Positions 1-7,342 of a DNA stretch of 51,575 bases are shown here, piece by piece. A program made the position numbers and the translations under genes. Below the pieces are notes generated by a model that saw only the letters and a list, made by a program, of their open reading frames with translations, had not been told where the DNA came from and ran no database searches. Location: assembly GCA_900768245.1 (NCBI GenBank), contig CAAGCE010000130.1:1-51575 (forward strand), given 5' to 3'. The DNA is from Oscillospiraceae bacterium. Lineage in GTDB: Bacteria > Bacillota > Clostridia > Oscillospirales > Ruminococcaceae. How positions within the stretch are numbered: position 1 is the first letter of the stretch; each line of letters begins with the position of its first letter.

Positions 1-300
1 AAACACTTAAAGTTTCGGTCAAGCCTGCTTGCTTTTCGAAGAAAAGTTTGAGCGGCAGCGAAAACAGGCTTTGCCTTTATCAAAGGCTTGTGGGAATCCA
101 AAGGGCAAAGCCCGTGGTCGCCTCCGCAGAGGCGAAACACCCCCAGTGCATTCTAACCAAGCAAGCAAAACCCAAAAAAGCAAAGCAAAATTAAAAAATC
201 AAAAAGCGCAATGCAGCTAAAAAATGTTGGTACAACAGATGTAACGTAAGTTACAATCTGAATTGACCCGATAATCTGCATTGCGCTTATTCTATATTAT
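1..300 (+). repeat. Dispersed hairpin-rich repeat, copy D1
   Basis: About 250 bp of non-coding sequence that recurs inverted at 640-881 and again at 33015-33300. The conserved 5' block carries three small hairpins in a row: CAAGCC../GGCTTG, GGGCAAAGCCC and CGCCT..AGAGGCG. The 3' block is closed by AGCGCAATGCAG near 205-217 pairing with CTGCATTGCGCT near 277-288. This copy has about 50 bp of extra sequence inside the first hairpin (about 28-80). The open frame read through it (29-220) only translates the repeat and is not called a gene. The copies agree far better in the hairpins than in the linkers. Function is unknown; a small RNA or a non-autonomous mobile element are both possible. Confidence 0.75.
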
Positions 301-323
301 TCAAGCAAAATTAACCCTTGCGA

Positions 324-352
324 AATTTAACGAGCCATAAGCGAGTTAAATT
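324..352. repeat. AT-rich palindrome of the E type
   Basis: AATTTAAC and GTTAAATT flank a 13-base spacer containing cgag and gcga. It is a diverged member of the palindrome class seen cleanly at 573-612 and 33307-33346, and like them it sits directly beyond a D repeat. Confidence 0.5.
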
Positions 353-572
353 CCGTAACTAAGCAAAACTGACAGATACATAAGGATAACCAACAAAACT
401 ATGCTAAACATCGCCGCTTTGAATGTGGCTAATTATGGTATGATGCGCAACTTGATTGAACGGTTGCTTTTGTTTCGTTGCCTATAAACGATAATTCTGC
501 ACTGACGCTTGAATGTATCGTCTATGGCAAGGGTGGTTTTGCTTGTTTATTGGTGGTCTTTAGTTTGCTGTG

Positions 573-612
573 TTTTACAAATTTGCTCTGCTACGCTCGC
601 AAATTTGTAAAA
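573..612. repeat. E-type palindrome, 14-bp arms
   Basis: TTTTACAAATTTGC and GCAAATTTGTAAAA are perfect inverted arms around a 12-base spacer. The same design with other arm bases recurs at 33307-33346, 33390-33428 and 33463-33499. It lies beyond repeat copy D2, in the matching position to the E units after copy D3. Confidence 0.7.
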
Positions 613-639
613 GGGATAATTTTGTTTGATAATATAGAA

Positions 640-881
640 TAAGCGCAATGCAGATTAAACGTTTTACTGAGATAGTAGTTTTCGTTACTTCTCTTGGTTT
701 TACCTTTTTTAGCTGCATTGCGCTTTTTTGTATTTGCTGCTTTTGCTTTTCTTCTTTCTATTTTGCTTGCGTTGTTAGAATGCGCTTGGGGGATTTCGCC
801 TCTGCGGAGGCGACCACGGGCTTTGCCCTTTGGATTCCCACAAGCCTTTGAAAAGGCTTGACCGAAACTTTAAGTGTTTTT
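640..881 (-). repeat. Dispersed hairpin-rich repeat, copy D2 (inverted)
   Basis: Reverse-complement copy of D1. AGCGCAATGCAG lies at about 644-655, and the hairpin block GGCG..CGCC, GGGC..GCCC, CAAGCC..GGCTTG runs at about 795-865 on the opposite strand. It ends in the same AAAGTTTCGG..CACTTAA motif that opens D1. D1 and D2 face each other across about 340 bp with no convincing gene, so 1-881 is one large imperfect inverted repeat. Open frames at 648-851 and 830-1123 are translated repeat. Confidence 0.75.
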
Positions 882-927
882 GCGCTGTTACTTTTGTTTC
901 GCTCATCGGGTTTTGTGCTATGCTTAC

Positions 928-1000
928 GACTGCGGCGGCTTGCCGTCCCTCGATTTACTGCAAACTTAATGCCGCCGCCCTAATAAAAATAAAAATAAAA
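928..1000 (+). repeat. GC-palindrome with A-rich tail, copy A1
   Basis: GACTGCGGCGG is followed about 33 bp later by CCGCCGCCC and then a tail of AATAAAAATAAAAATAAA. This is one of six A-type copies (with 3887, 8387, 31410, 37717 and the inverted 42040). All are intergenic. The tail points toward the S-adenosylhomocysteinase gene. Confidence 0.8.
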
Positions 1001-1097
1001 ATACAAGCCAAACTCTGCGTTATCCGCATTAATTTATTGCATTATCCGTTTTTTTATGATAAAATATATTTATCACTTTTGAAAGGATTGATTTTTT

Positions 1098-2351
1098 ATG
1101 AGCAGCGAGATCCGCAATGTTGACTTATGGCAGGACGGACAGATAAAAATAGACTGGGTAAAGGCTAATATGCCCCTTTTAAGAAGCCTTGAAGAAGAAT
1201 TTTCTGCAACTAAGCCTTTTAAAAATATCAAGATAGCTCTTTCGGTACACCTTGAAGCAAAAACCGCTTATCTTTGCAAGGTGCTTGCTGCGGGTGGTGC
1301 TGAAATGTTTGTTACAGGCAGCAACCCTCTTTCCACTCAGGACGATGTTGCTGCGGCTCTCGTTCATGACGGTCTGAACGTTTACGCTTGGTATGACGCT
1401 ACCGATGAAGAATACCACCGCCATACCTCCCGTGTCATTGAAGCAGGTCCTAACATCATCATTGATGACGGCGGCGACCTCGTTCACCTTATTCACAATG
1501 AATATCCCGAAAAAATAAAGGACGTTATCGGCGGCTGTGAGGAAACCACAACAGGCATTATACGTCTTATTGCTATGAACAAGGCTAATGAACTGAAATT
1601 CCCTATGGTACTTGTAAACAATGCTGATTGCAAGCACCTTTTCGATAACCGCTATGGTACAGGTCAGTCCGTATGGGACGGCATCAACCGCACTACCAAT
1701 CTTATCGTTGCAGGCAAAAATGTTGTTGTTGCAGGCTATGGCTGGTGCGGCAAGGGTGTTGCAATGCGTGCAAAGGGTCTTGGTGCGGAAGTTATTGTTA
1801 CCGAGATAGACCCTATCAAGGCTATGGAAGCTGTTATGGACGGTTTCAAGGTAATGAAAATGGAGGAGGCTGCAAAGGTCGGCGATTTCTTCATCACAGT
1901 AACAGGCTGCCGTGACATTATCACGGAAAAGTGCTTCAACGTTATGAAGGACGGTGCTATCTGCTGCAATGCGGGTCATTTTGATGTTGAAGTCGATGTT
2001 GCAACGCTCCGCAGAATTGCTGTTGAAACAAAGGTAGCACGCAAAAATATTATGGGCTACAAGCTTGCAAACGGCAGATGGATAAACGTTATCGCCGAAG
2101 GACGTCTTGTAAACCTTGCCGCAGGTGACGGTCACCCTGCCGAAATTATGGATATGAGCTTTGCAATTCAGGCTCTTTCCGCACTTCATCTTGTACAGAA
2201 CAGGGACAAGCTTCCGACTGACACAAAGGTAATCGATGTTCCTAAGTACATCGACCGTGAGGTTGCCGAAAGAAAAATAAAGTTCTGGGGTATGGAAATA
2301 GACAAGCTCACAGATGTTCAGGAAAAATATCTTAACAGCTGGAACGGTTAA
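1098..2351 (+). CDS. ahcY: Adenosylhomocysteinase (S-adenosylhomocysteine hydrolase), archaeal-type
   Basis: Cytoplasmic NAD-dependent enzyme that splits S-adenosylhomocysteine into adenosine and homocysteine, clearing the product of SAM-dependent methylation. Family landmarks visible in the 417 residues are GLNVYAW, IIDDGGD, the EETTTG region, DCKHLFDNRYGTGQS and the Rossmann NAD motif VVVAGYGWCGKG, then CNAGHFDVEVD and the AAGDGHPAEIMDMSFA block. It lacks the long insert and C-terminal YRY of the eukaryote/proteobacterial form and ends in a YLNSW-type tail, as in archaeal and Thermotoga enzymes. GAAAGGA precedes the ATG by about 11 bases. The GH27 gene starts 17 bp downstream, so the two are probably cotranscribed although metabolically unrelated. 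Confidence 0.95.
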   Translation: MSSEIRNVDLWQDGQIKIDWVKANMPLLRSLEEEFSATKPFKNIKIALSVHLEAKTAYLCKVLAAGGAEMFVTGSNPLSTQDDVAAALVHDGLNVYAWYDATDEEYHRHTSRVIEAGPNIIIDDGGDLVHLIHNEYPEKIKDVIGGCEETTTGIIRLIAMNKANELKFPMVLVNNADCKHLFDNRYGTGQSVWDGINRTTNLIVAGKNVVVAGYGWCGKGVAMRAKGLGAEVIVTEIDPIKAMEAVMDGFKVMKMEEAAKVGDFFITVTGCRDIITEKCFNVMKDGAICCNAGHFDVEVDVATLRRIAVETKVARKNIMGYKLANGRWINVIAEGRLVNLAAGDGHPAEIMDMSFAIQALSALHLVQNRDKLPTDTKVIDVPKYIDREVAERKIKFWGMEIDKLTDVQEKYLNSWNG

Positions 2352-2368
2352 TTTAAGGAGATAAGCTT

Positions 2369-3637
2369 ATGCCAAATTATAAAGTGCCTATGGGCTGGAA
2401 CAGCTGGGACTGCTACGGTGCGGCTGTTACAGAGGATATAGTAAGAGCAAATGCCGATTATATGGCAAAAAATCTTAAGCAGTATGGCTGGGAATATATT
2501 GTTGTTGACATTCAGTGGTCAAATCCGACCGCTCCCAATCACGAATATCAGCCTTTTACCGAGCTTGATATGGACGAATACAGCCGTCTTATGCCGTCGC
2601 CTGAGCGTTTTCCCTCCGCTGCCGACGGAAAGGGCTTCGGTCCTCTCGCCGATTACGTTCATTCACTTGGACTTAAATTCGGTATCCATATTATGAGAGG
2701 TATCCCACGTCAGGCTGTCCACCGCAACACAAAAATACTTGGCAGCGGTAAAACAGCACGTCAGGTTGCCAAGACCGACAGCATTTGTCATTGGAATACC
2801 GATATGTACGGTGTCGACACCTCAAAAGAGGGTGCAAAGGAATACTACGAAAGCATTTTCAGGCTTTATGCCGAATGGGGTGTTGACTTTATCAAGGTTG
2901 ATGATATTGCCCGTGAGCTTCCGCATGAGGAAGAGGAGCTTATTATGCTCTCCGAGGCTTTGCACAGCTGCGGCAGAGAAATGATACTCAGCCTTTCTCC
3001 GGGGCCTGCACTTCTTGAAAAAGCTGAGCTTTATAAACAGGTCGCAAATATGTGGCGTATCACAGACGATTTCTGGGACAAATGGGAGCTGCTCTATGCA
3101 ATGTTTGAACGTGCCGAAAAGTGGTGCGTACACTCGGGTGCAGGACATTGGCCTGATGCAGATATGCTGCCCGTAGGTGCGATACTCCGTGACTACGGCA
3201 ATGACGGCTGGACAAAATTCACCGAGGACGAACAGTACACAATGCTTAATCTCTGGTGCATAATGCGTTCACCTCTTATGATAGGCGGAGATATGACATT
3301 CAACGATAAGTTCACTCTTGACCTGCTCACAAATGCAGATCTGCTTGAAATGCTTTCAATGGCTCGTTCCTCTCATCAGATCTTCAAACGCACAGAAAAC
3401 GGCACGGAACGTATCGTATGGAAAGCATTCCGCTCAGACGGCGGATATTACATCTGCGTATTCAACACCTCCGAAGCGGAAGCTGAAATAACAGTTGACC
3501 TTGCTGAATGTGAGCTTTTCGGGAAGTATGATATTTTTGACATATGGGAAAAATCCACAGAAACTGCCAAGGACAGCATAACAGCAAAAATTCCTCCCCA
3601 CGGATCAAAAGCATATAAACTTACTGAAACAAAATAA
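2369..3637 (+). CDS. GH27 family alpha-galactosidase-like glycosidase
   Basis: A 422-residue retaining glycosidase of clan GH-D. It opens with the family signature PMGWNSWDCYG (residues 7-17). The nucleophile lies in FIKVDD (about residue 178) and the acid/base in WRITDDFWDKW (about residue 233). Alpha-galactosidase is the commonest activity, but beta-L-arabinopyranosidase occurs in the same family and cannot be excluded. There is no signal peptide or cell-wall module, so it should act inside the cell on imported oligosaccharides. AAGGAG precedes the ATG with good spacing. It follows ahcY by 17 bp and is followed by a terminator. Confidence 0.88.
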   Translation: MPNYKVPMGWNSWDCYGAAVTEDIVRANADYMAKNLKQYGWEYIVVDIQWSNPTAPNHEYQPFTELDMDEYSRLMPSPERFPSAADGKGFGPLADYVHSLGLKFGIHIMRGIPRQAVHRNTKILGSGKTARQVAKTDSICHWNTDMYGVDTSKEGAKEYYESIFRLYAEWGVDFIKVDDIARELPHEEEELIMLSEALHSCGREMILSLSPGPALLEKAELYKQVANMWRITDDFWDKWELLYAMFERAEKWCVHSGAGHWPDADMLPVGAILRDYGNDGWTKFTEDEQYTMLNLWCIMRSPLMIGGDMTFNDKFTLDLLTNADLLEMLSMARSSHQIFKRTENGTERIVWKAFRSDGGYYICVFNTSEAEAEITVDLAECELFGKYDIFDIWEKSTETAKDSITAKIPPHGSKAYKLTETK

Positions 3638-3648
3638 AACAAAAAACA

Positions 3649-3684
3649 AAGGCTGCTGCAGCAAACTCTGCAGCAGCCTTTTGG
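3649..3684 (+). terminator. Rho-independent terminator after the GH27 gene
   Basis: AAGGCTGCTGCAG and CTGCAGCAGCCTT form a 13-bp stem with a 6-base loop, followed by a short TT run. It sits 12 bp after the GH27 stop codon. Confidence 0.85.
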
Positions 3685-3722
3685 CTATAAACGCAAATAT
3701 TTGCAGCGGTCCAAGCTGAATT

Positions 3723-3884
3723 AATACTAATCTCTGATCAACCTATAGACAAATCCTCGGCTATAATAAATCCATTCGGCGTCAAGCTTCCTTGAAAGGC
3801 GGCGAGCCTTACTGCGGTCGCTTTCCTTGACTGGATTTATTCTATCTGTCGGCTTTGTCTATAGAACGATCAGAGATTAGTATA
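3723..3884. mobile_element. MITE-like palindromic element, copy C1
   Basis: About 158 bp that folds almost end to end. TACTAATCTCTGATC at the left pairs with GATCAGAGATTAGTA at the right, then CTATAGACAAA with TTTGTCTATAG, and AATAAATCCA with TGGATTTATT. TA dinucleotides at both ends would fit a TA target duplication, as for IS630/mariner-derived MITEs, but because they are part of the palindrome this is inference. There is no coding capacity. A second full copy in opposite orientation lies at 6152-6326, so the pair brackets htpG. Confidence 0.75.
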
Positions 3885-3886
3885 AC

Positions 3887-3957
3887 GACTGCGGCGGCAC
3901 ACCGTACCCAAGTTCACAGCAAATTTTATGCCGCCGCCCCCCCAAAAAATAAAAAAG
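3887..3957 (+). repeat. GC-palindrome with A-rich tail, copy A2
   Basis: GACTGCGGCGG, then CCGCCGCCCCCCC about 33 bp later and a tail of AAAAAATAAAAAA. It starts two or three bases after MITE C1 and its tail runs into the htpG terminator. Confidence 0.75.
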
Positions 3958-3987
3958 ACCCGTCTGCATATACCGCAAACGGGTCTT
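3951..3987 (-). terminator. Rho-independent terminator of htpG
   Basis: Read on the minus strand, AAGACCCGT and ACGGGTCTT form a 9-bp stem followed by TTTTTTATTTTTT. It lies directly after the htpG stop codon. Confidence 0.85.
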
Positions 3988-3999
3988 AAAATTCAGATT

Positions 4000-5910
4000 T
4001 TACTTTTTGTCGACCATAAGTCCACAAACAAGATTTGAGAACTCAACGGGATCTTCAATAGGCATACCTTCAATGAGGAGTGCTTCTGTATAAAGTATCT
4101 TGCTGTAATCGTCAAGCTTGCTCTTGTCGGTTTCATAGAGGTTTTTCAGGACGCTGAATATCTCGTGGTTTGGATTTATTTCAAGCACCTTTTCTGCCTT
4201 TACGTTCTGGTCTGTCGGCATCTGGGCAAAGGTCTTTTCCATTTCAAGTGAGATCTGACCTTCGCTTGTAAGGCATACAGGGTGTGTTTTAAGACGTTCG
4301 GAAAGCTTTGCTGCCTTGACCTTGCCGCCAAGTGCCTTTGTTATCTCTTCAAGCATATCCTTGCTTTCTTCGCTGAGCTTCTTGAATTCTTCCTTTTCCT
4401 CAGGTGTTTCAAGGTCGAGGTCTGCATCGGATACGGATTTGAACGGCTTATCGCTGTAGCTTTCAAGTACCTTTAATGCAAATTCATCTACGCTTTCTGT
4501 GAGGTAAAGTATCTCATAGCCCTTATCCTTGACGACCTCTGTCTGAGGCAGGCTGTCTATCTTGTCGACTGTTTCGCCTGCTGCATAGTAGATGTACTTC
4601 TGGTCTTCCTTCATTCTTGAAACGTATTCATCAAGCGTCCAGAGCTTCTTTTCGTTTGAAGAGTAGAACATAAGGAGATCCTTAAGCATATCCTTATTTA
4701 CGCCGTAGCCGTTGTATACGCCGAATTTTATCTGCATACCAAAGGTCTTCCAGAATTCCTCGTACTTTTCACGGTTATTGCTGAGCAGCTTTTTAAGCTC
4801 ATTCTTTATAGTCTTTTCAAGTGATTTTGCGATAAGCTTGAGCTGACGGTCGTGCTGGAGCATTTCACGGGATATGTTAAGTGAAAGATCCTGTGAATCA
4901 ACAAGTCCCTTTACAAATGAGAAGTGGTCAGGAAGCAGGTCTGCGCACTTATCCATAATAAGAACACCGCTCGAATAAAGCTGAAGTCCCTTTTCAAAGC
5001 TCTTTGAATAATAGTCCATTGGTGCTTTTGCAGGGATATAAAGAAGTCCGTCATAAGTAGCTGTACCCTCTGTTTTTACATGGATATGCATAAGAGGATC
5101 CATATAATCATAGAACTTTTCCTTATAGAAATTGTTGTATTCCTCGTCGGTTATTTCATTTTTATTTTTGCGCCAGAGCGGTGTCATACTGTTGAGCGTT
5201 TCTGTTACAACTGTTGTTTCATACTCGGCAGGAACGTCATCTGTACCTGTGCCCTCTTTAAGTGAGTCGTGTTCCATATCGAACCTGATAGGATAGTGGA
5301 TATAGTCGGAATATTTCTTTACAAGGGACTTTATCTTCCACTGTGTAAGGAACTCGTCGTAACATTCATCGTCGGTATCGTCCTTCATTGTAAGACGTAT
5401 CTCAGTACCTACGCCGTCCTTTTCACATTCTTCGATCGTATAGCCGTCAACGCCTTCCGATCTCCAGAGGTAAGCCTGATCTGAGCCGTAAGCCTTTGTA
5501 CGGACTTCAACTTCCTTTGCTACCATAAATGCGGAATAGAATCCTACGCCAAACTGACCGATAATATCAATATCCTCGGAAGCATTGTTCTCGTCATTCT
5601 TGAAGCTGAATGAGCCGCTGTTTGCGATAGTACCAAGGTTGTTTTCAAGCTCTTCCTTTGTCATACCGATACCGTTATCACGGATAATAAGCACACCGTT
5701 ATCCTTATCGACTTCAATTTTGATAAAGAAATCGGAACGGTTCATTCCTACCTTATCATCTGTAAGCGATTTGAAATAAAGCTTGTCCATTGCGTCGCTT
5801 GCGTTTGAAATAAGCTCACGGAGGAATATTTCCTTATGAGTATAGATTGAGTTGATCATCATATCAAGCAGACGCTTTGATTCTGCTTTGAACTGTTTTG
5901 TTTCAGCCAT
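4000..5910 (-). CDS. htpG: Molecular chaperone HtpG (Hsp90)
   Basis: Cytoplasmic ATP-dependent chaperone of 636 residues, normal for the family. The N-terminal GHKL ATPase domain is clear: AETKQFKAESKRLLDMMINSIY, the ELISNASDA box, RDNGIGMT and GQFGVGFYSAFMV. The middle and C-terminal dimerisation domains follow (GVLIMDKC, LNISREMLQHD). I take the start at MAETKQ (5910) rather than the GTG three codons upstream, because GAGGA then sits about 10 bases away. It is transcribed alone from a sigma-A promoter overlapped by two CIRCE-like operators, so HrcA control is expected. Confidence 0.97.
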   Translation of the reverse strand: MAETKQFKAESKRLLDMMINSIYTHKEIFLRELISNASDAMDKLYFKSLTDDKVGMNRSDFFIKIEVDKDNGVLIIRDNGIGMTKEELENNLGTIANSGSFSFKNDENNASEDIDIIGQFGVGFYSAFMVAKEVEVRTKAYGSDQAYLWRSEGVDGYTIEECEKDGVGTEIRLTMKDDTDDECYDEFLTQWKIKSLVKKYSDYIHYPIRFDMEHDSLKEGTGTDDVPAEYETTVVTETLNSMTPLWRKNKNEITDEEYNNFYKEKFYDYMDPLMHIHVKTEGTATYDGLLYIPAKAPMDYYSKSFEKGLQLYSSGVLIMDKCADLLPDHFSFVKGLVDSQDLSLNISREMLQHDRQLKLIAKSLEKTIKNELKKLLSNNREKYEEFWKTFGMQIKFGVYNGYGVNKDMLKDLLMFYSSNEKKLWTLDEYVSRMKEDQKYIYYAAGETVDKIDSLPQTEVVKDKGYEILYLTESVDEFALKVLESYSDKPFKSVSDADLDLETPEEKEEFKKLSEESKDMLEEITKALGGKVKAAKLSERLKTHPVCLTSEGQISLEMEKTFAQMPTDQNVKAEKVLEINPNHEIFSVLKNLYETDKSKLDDYSKILYTEALLIEGMPIEDPVEFSNLVCGLMVDKK

Positions 5911-5944
5911 AATAAACACATCCTCTTATATATAAATTATATTT

Positions 5945-5971
5945 TTAGCACTTTAAGCATTTAAGTGTTAG
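5945..5971 (-). promoter_or_regulatory. Second CIRCE-like element upstream of htpG
   Basis: TTAGCACTT, a 9-base spacer and AAGTGTTAG. The geometry equals CIRCE, with two mismatched pairs between the arms. It shares its last four bases with the better element at 5968-5994. Confidence 0.6.
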
Positions 5972-5994
5972 CAGTCACTCTTTATGAGTGCTAA
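5968..5994 (-). promoter_or_regulatory. CIRCE operator (HrcA site) of htpG
   Basis: TTAGCAGTC, 9-base spacer, GAGTGCTAA: the consensus TTAGCACTC-N9-GAGTGCTAA with one mismatch. It lies just downstream of the promoter, where HrcA would block transcription in the absence of heat stress. Confidence 0.9.
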
Positions 5995-5998
5995 ATAT

Positions 5999-6027
5999 AG
6001 TATAAAACACTTTCATAATTTTTTCAA
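5999..6027 (-). promoter_or_regulatory. Sigma-A promoter of htpG
   Basis: On the minus strand TTGAAA (6022-6027), a 17-base spacer, then TATACT (5999-6004), immediately upstream of the CIRCE elements. Confidence 0.75.
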
Positions 6028-6077
6028 GTGCTATGCCGCATTGTTTACAATTTGTACATATTTATCAAAAGCTACGA

Positions 6078-6123
6078 ATACCGCTGCCGCTTTTATGAGG
6101 GGGGACATAAAAGTGACAGCGGT
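6078..6123. other. Long imperfect hairpin
   Basis: CCGCTGCCGCTTTTATG and CATAAAAGTGACAGCGG form a long stem with one small bulge and a G-rich loop. No T-run follows on either strand, so it is not a clear terminator. No function is assigned. Confidence 0.4.
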
Positions 6124-6149
6124 TCGGCTTTGCTTTTTATAGAGAAATT

Positions 6150-6328
6150 TATACTAATCTTTAATCGTTCTATAGACAAATCCGACAGATGAAATAATTC
6201 CAATTAAGTCACTGCGTGGACTTTGGAAAGCGACTGCAGGCGGGCTTGCCGCCCGTCAAAGGAGCTTGACGCAGAATGGGATTATTTCAGCCGAGGATTA
6301 GTCTATAGGTTGATTAAAGATTAGTATT
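6150..6328. mobile_element. MITE-like palindromic element, copy C2 (inverted relative to C1)
   Basis: About 175 bp, opposite in orientation to C1. The ends are TACTAATCTTTAATC and GATTAAAGATTAGTA, followed inward by CTATAGACAAA / TAGTCTATAG and AAATAATTCC / GGGATTATTT. Where the end sequence differs from C1 (CTGATC to TTAATC), both arms have changed together, so the palindrome is kept. The centre holds a separate GGCGGGC..GCCCGTC hairpin. No open frame. Confidence 0.75.
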
Positions 6329-6329
6329 A

Positions 6330-6680
6330 TATAAACTGCCAAATCCTCGAAGGGCTTTTGCAGCGGATCTTTGGATGCTGCCCTGTGACCGGCACAGATT
6401 TTTCTAAATGCTTCAGGACAGCGGTTATAATATGTAAACGACCAAATATTTTTTATTGGCAGTTCTTATATATGGTATCCTGCTGTTTTATCGGCAGGAT
6501 ACCATAAACACCGCATAAATCGGTGGGATAAGCTATCCGCAGCCTTAACTGCGGATATTGGAAATGTGGAGAAGAAAATTATGAAATAGATAGAAGAAAT
6601 CATTTTAATACAGCGGCAGTTTATACCGCTGTGTTACCAATCGGAGGTGTCATTTCCTCTTGGAATGATTATAGTATATC
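6330..6680. other. Unexplained hairpin-rich intergenic block
   Basis: No gene is evident. Visible pairings: AACTGCCAA (6334-6342) with TTGGCAGTT (6456-6464), enclosing GCAGC..GCTGC and CTGTGaccggCACAG; a 12-bp stem ATGGTATCCTGC / GCAGGATACCAT at about 6473-6504; ATCCGCAG / CTGCGGAT at about 6535-6556; and CAGCGG / CCGCTG at about 6611-6630. I could not match it to RNase P, tmRNA, SRP RNA, 6S RNA, T-box or cobalamin riboswitch motifs. It could be a structured RNA or a decayed element next to MITE C2. Confidence 0.4.
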
Positions 6681-6761
6681 CGACCTTTGTGTTAGTTTTA
6701 TGAAAGAAAAGCGAAAACAAGCAAAAATGTTGTTCGGCACCAACCTCTTATCATTAAGCTG

Positions 6762-6842
6762 ACAGACAGAATAAATCAAGTCAAGGAAGCTTGATGCTGA
6801 ATGAAATTATCGGTTACTTGTCTACGAATTGGACGGAAATCA
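6762..6842. mobile_element. Internally deleted remnant of the C-type MITE (C3)
   Basis: GACAGAATAAATC, GTCAAGGAAGCTTGATGC and GAATGAAAT resemble the minus strand of C1 in the same order with most of the centre missing. Terminal TACTAAT motifs are not preserved. A shortened relic is the simplest reading. Confidence 0.45.
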
Positions 6843-6910
6843 GCATCATATTTCCACACATAGAAAAGGCTCATCAAACTATACTATAAACAAAAGAAAG
6901 GACGGATATT

Positions 6911-7321
6911 ATGAGCAGAACAGAGGAAAACTTTATACTTTTTCTTTTCGGAGGAGTTCTTTATTCACTTATCGAAATACTTTTCCGTGGATTTACACAT
7001 TGGTCTATGACTATAACAGGAGGTATATGCCTTGTTATTTTATACAGACAGTTTACAAATAAACCTGATTCACCGCTGTTTTTAAAGTGTCTTTTCGGCT
7101 CGGCGGTCATAACAGGCTTTGAATTTGCGGTGGGCTGTATTGTCAACCTTATTCTTGACTGGAATGTATGGGATTATTCATCTCACCCGCTCAATTTAAT
7201 GGGGCAGATATGCCCGTTTTTTTCGGCATTATGGTTTTTGCTGACGATACCTGTTATATGGCTATGCAGCTTTTTTTACCGCAGGTTTTCGGAAACAAAA
7301 CAGCGCACAGGGACTGTGTAG
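6911..7321 (+). CDS. Small multi-pass membrane protein, putative ABC transporter permease family (PF06541-like)
   Basis: A 136-residue protein with about four hydrophobic segments (residues about 10-25, 30-46, 60-85 and 100-122). The stretch WDYSSHPLNLMGQICPFFS and the preceding E..VG.I.N motif match the family annotated as putative ABC transporter permease (formerly DUF1113). Biochemical role is not established. GAAAGGA lies upstream of the ATG. A long untranslated region with MITE C2 and several hairpins precedes it. The stop codon overlaps the end of the convergent cobW-like gene's region, with no room for a terminator. Confidence 0.65.
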   Translation: MSRTEENFILFLFGGVLYSLIEILFRGFTHWSMTITGGICLVILYRQFTNKPDSPLFLKCLFGSAVITGFEFAVGCIVNLILDWNVWDYSSHPLNLMGQICPFFSALWFLLTIPVIWLCSFFYRRFSETKQRTGTV

Positions 7322-7342
7322 ATCCTGTGCGCTTGATGCTTT

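Noticed and set aside
29..220. 63-codon open frame in the first repeat, and similar ones at 648-851, 830-1123 and 33208-33550
   Set aside because: They translate D- and E-repeat DNA; the same peptide pieces appear wherever the repeat occurs and no ribosome site is present.
1179..2189. 336-codon open frame on the minus strand
   Set aside because: It is the exact antisense of the S-adenosylhomocysteinase gene, has no ribosome site and gives a Cys/Asn-rich translation without family character.
3723..6328. A true composite transposon carrying htpG
   Set aside because: The flanking copies are MITE-sized with no transposase, and htpG keeps its native promoter, CIRCE sites and terminator, so mobilisation as a unit is not supported.
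6330..6680. Known housekeeping RNA (RNase P, tmRNA, SRP, 6S)
   Set aside because: None of the diagnostic conserved blocks could be found, so only an unexplained structured region is reported.
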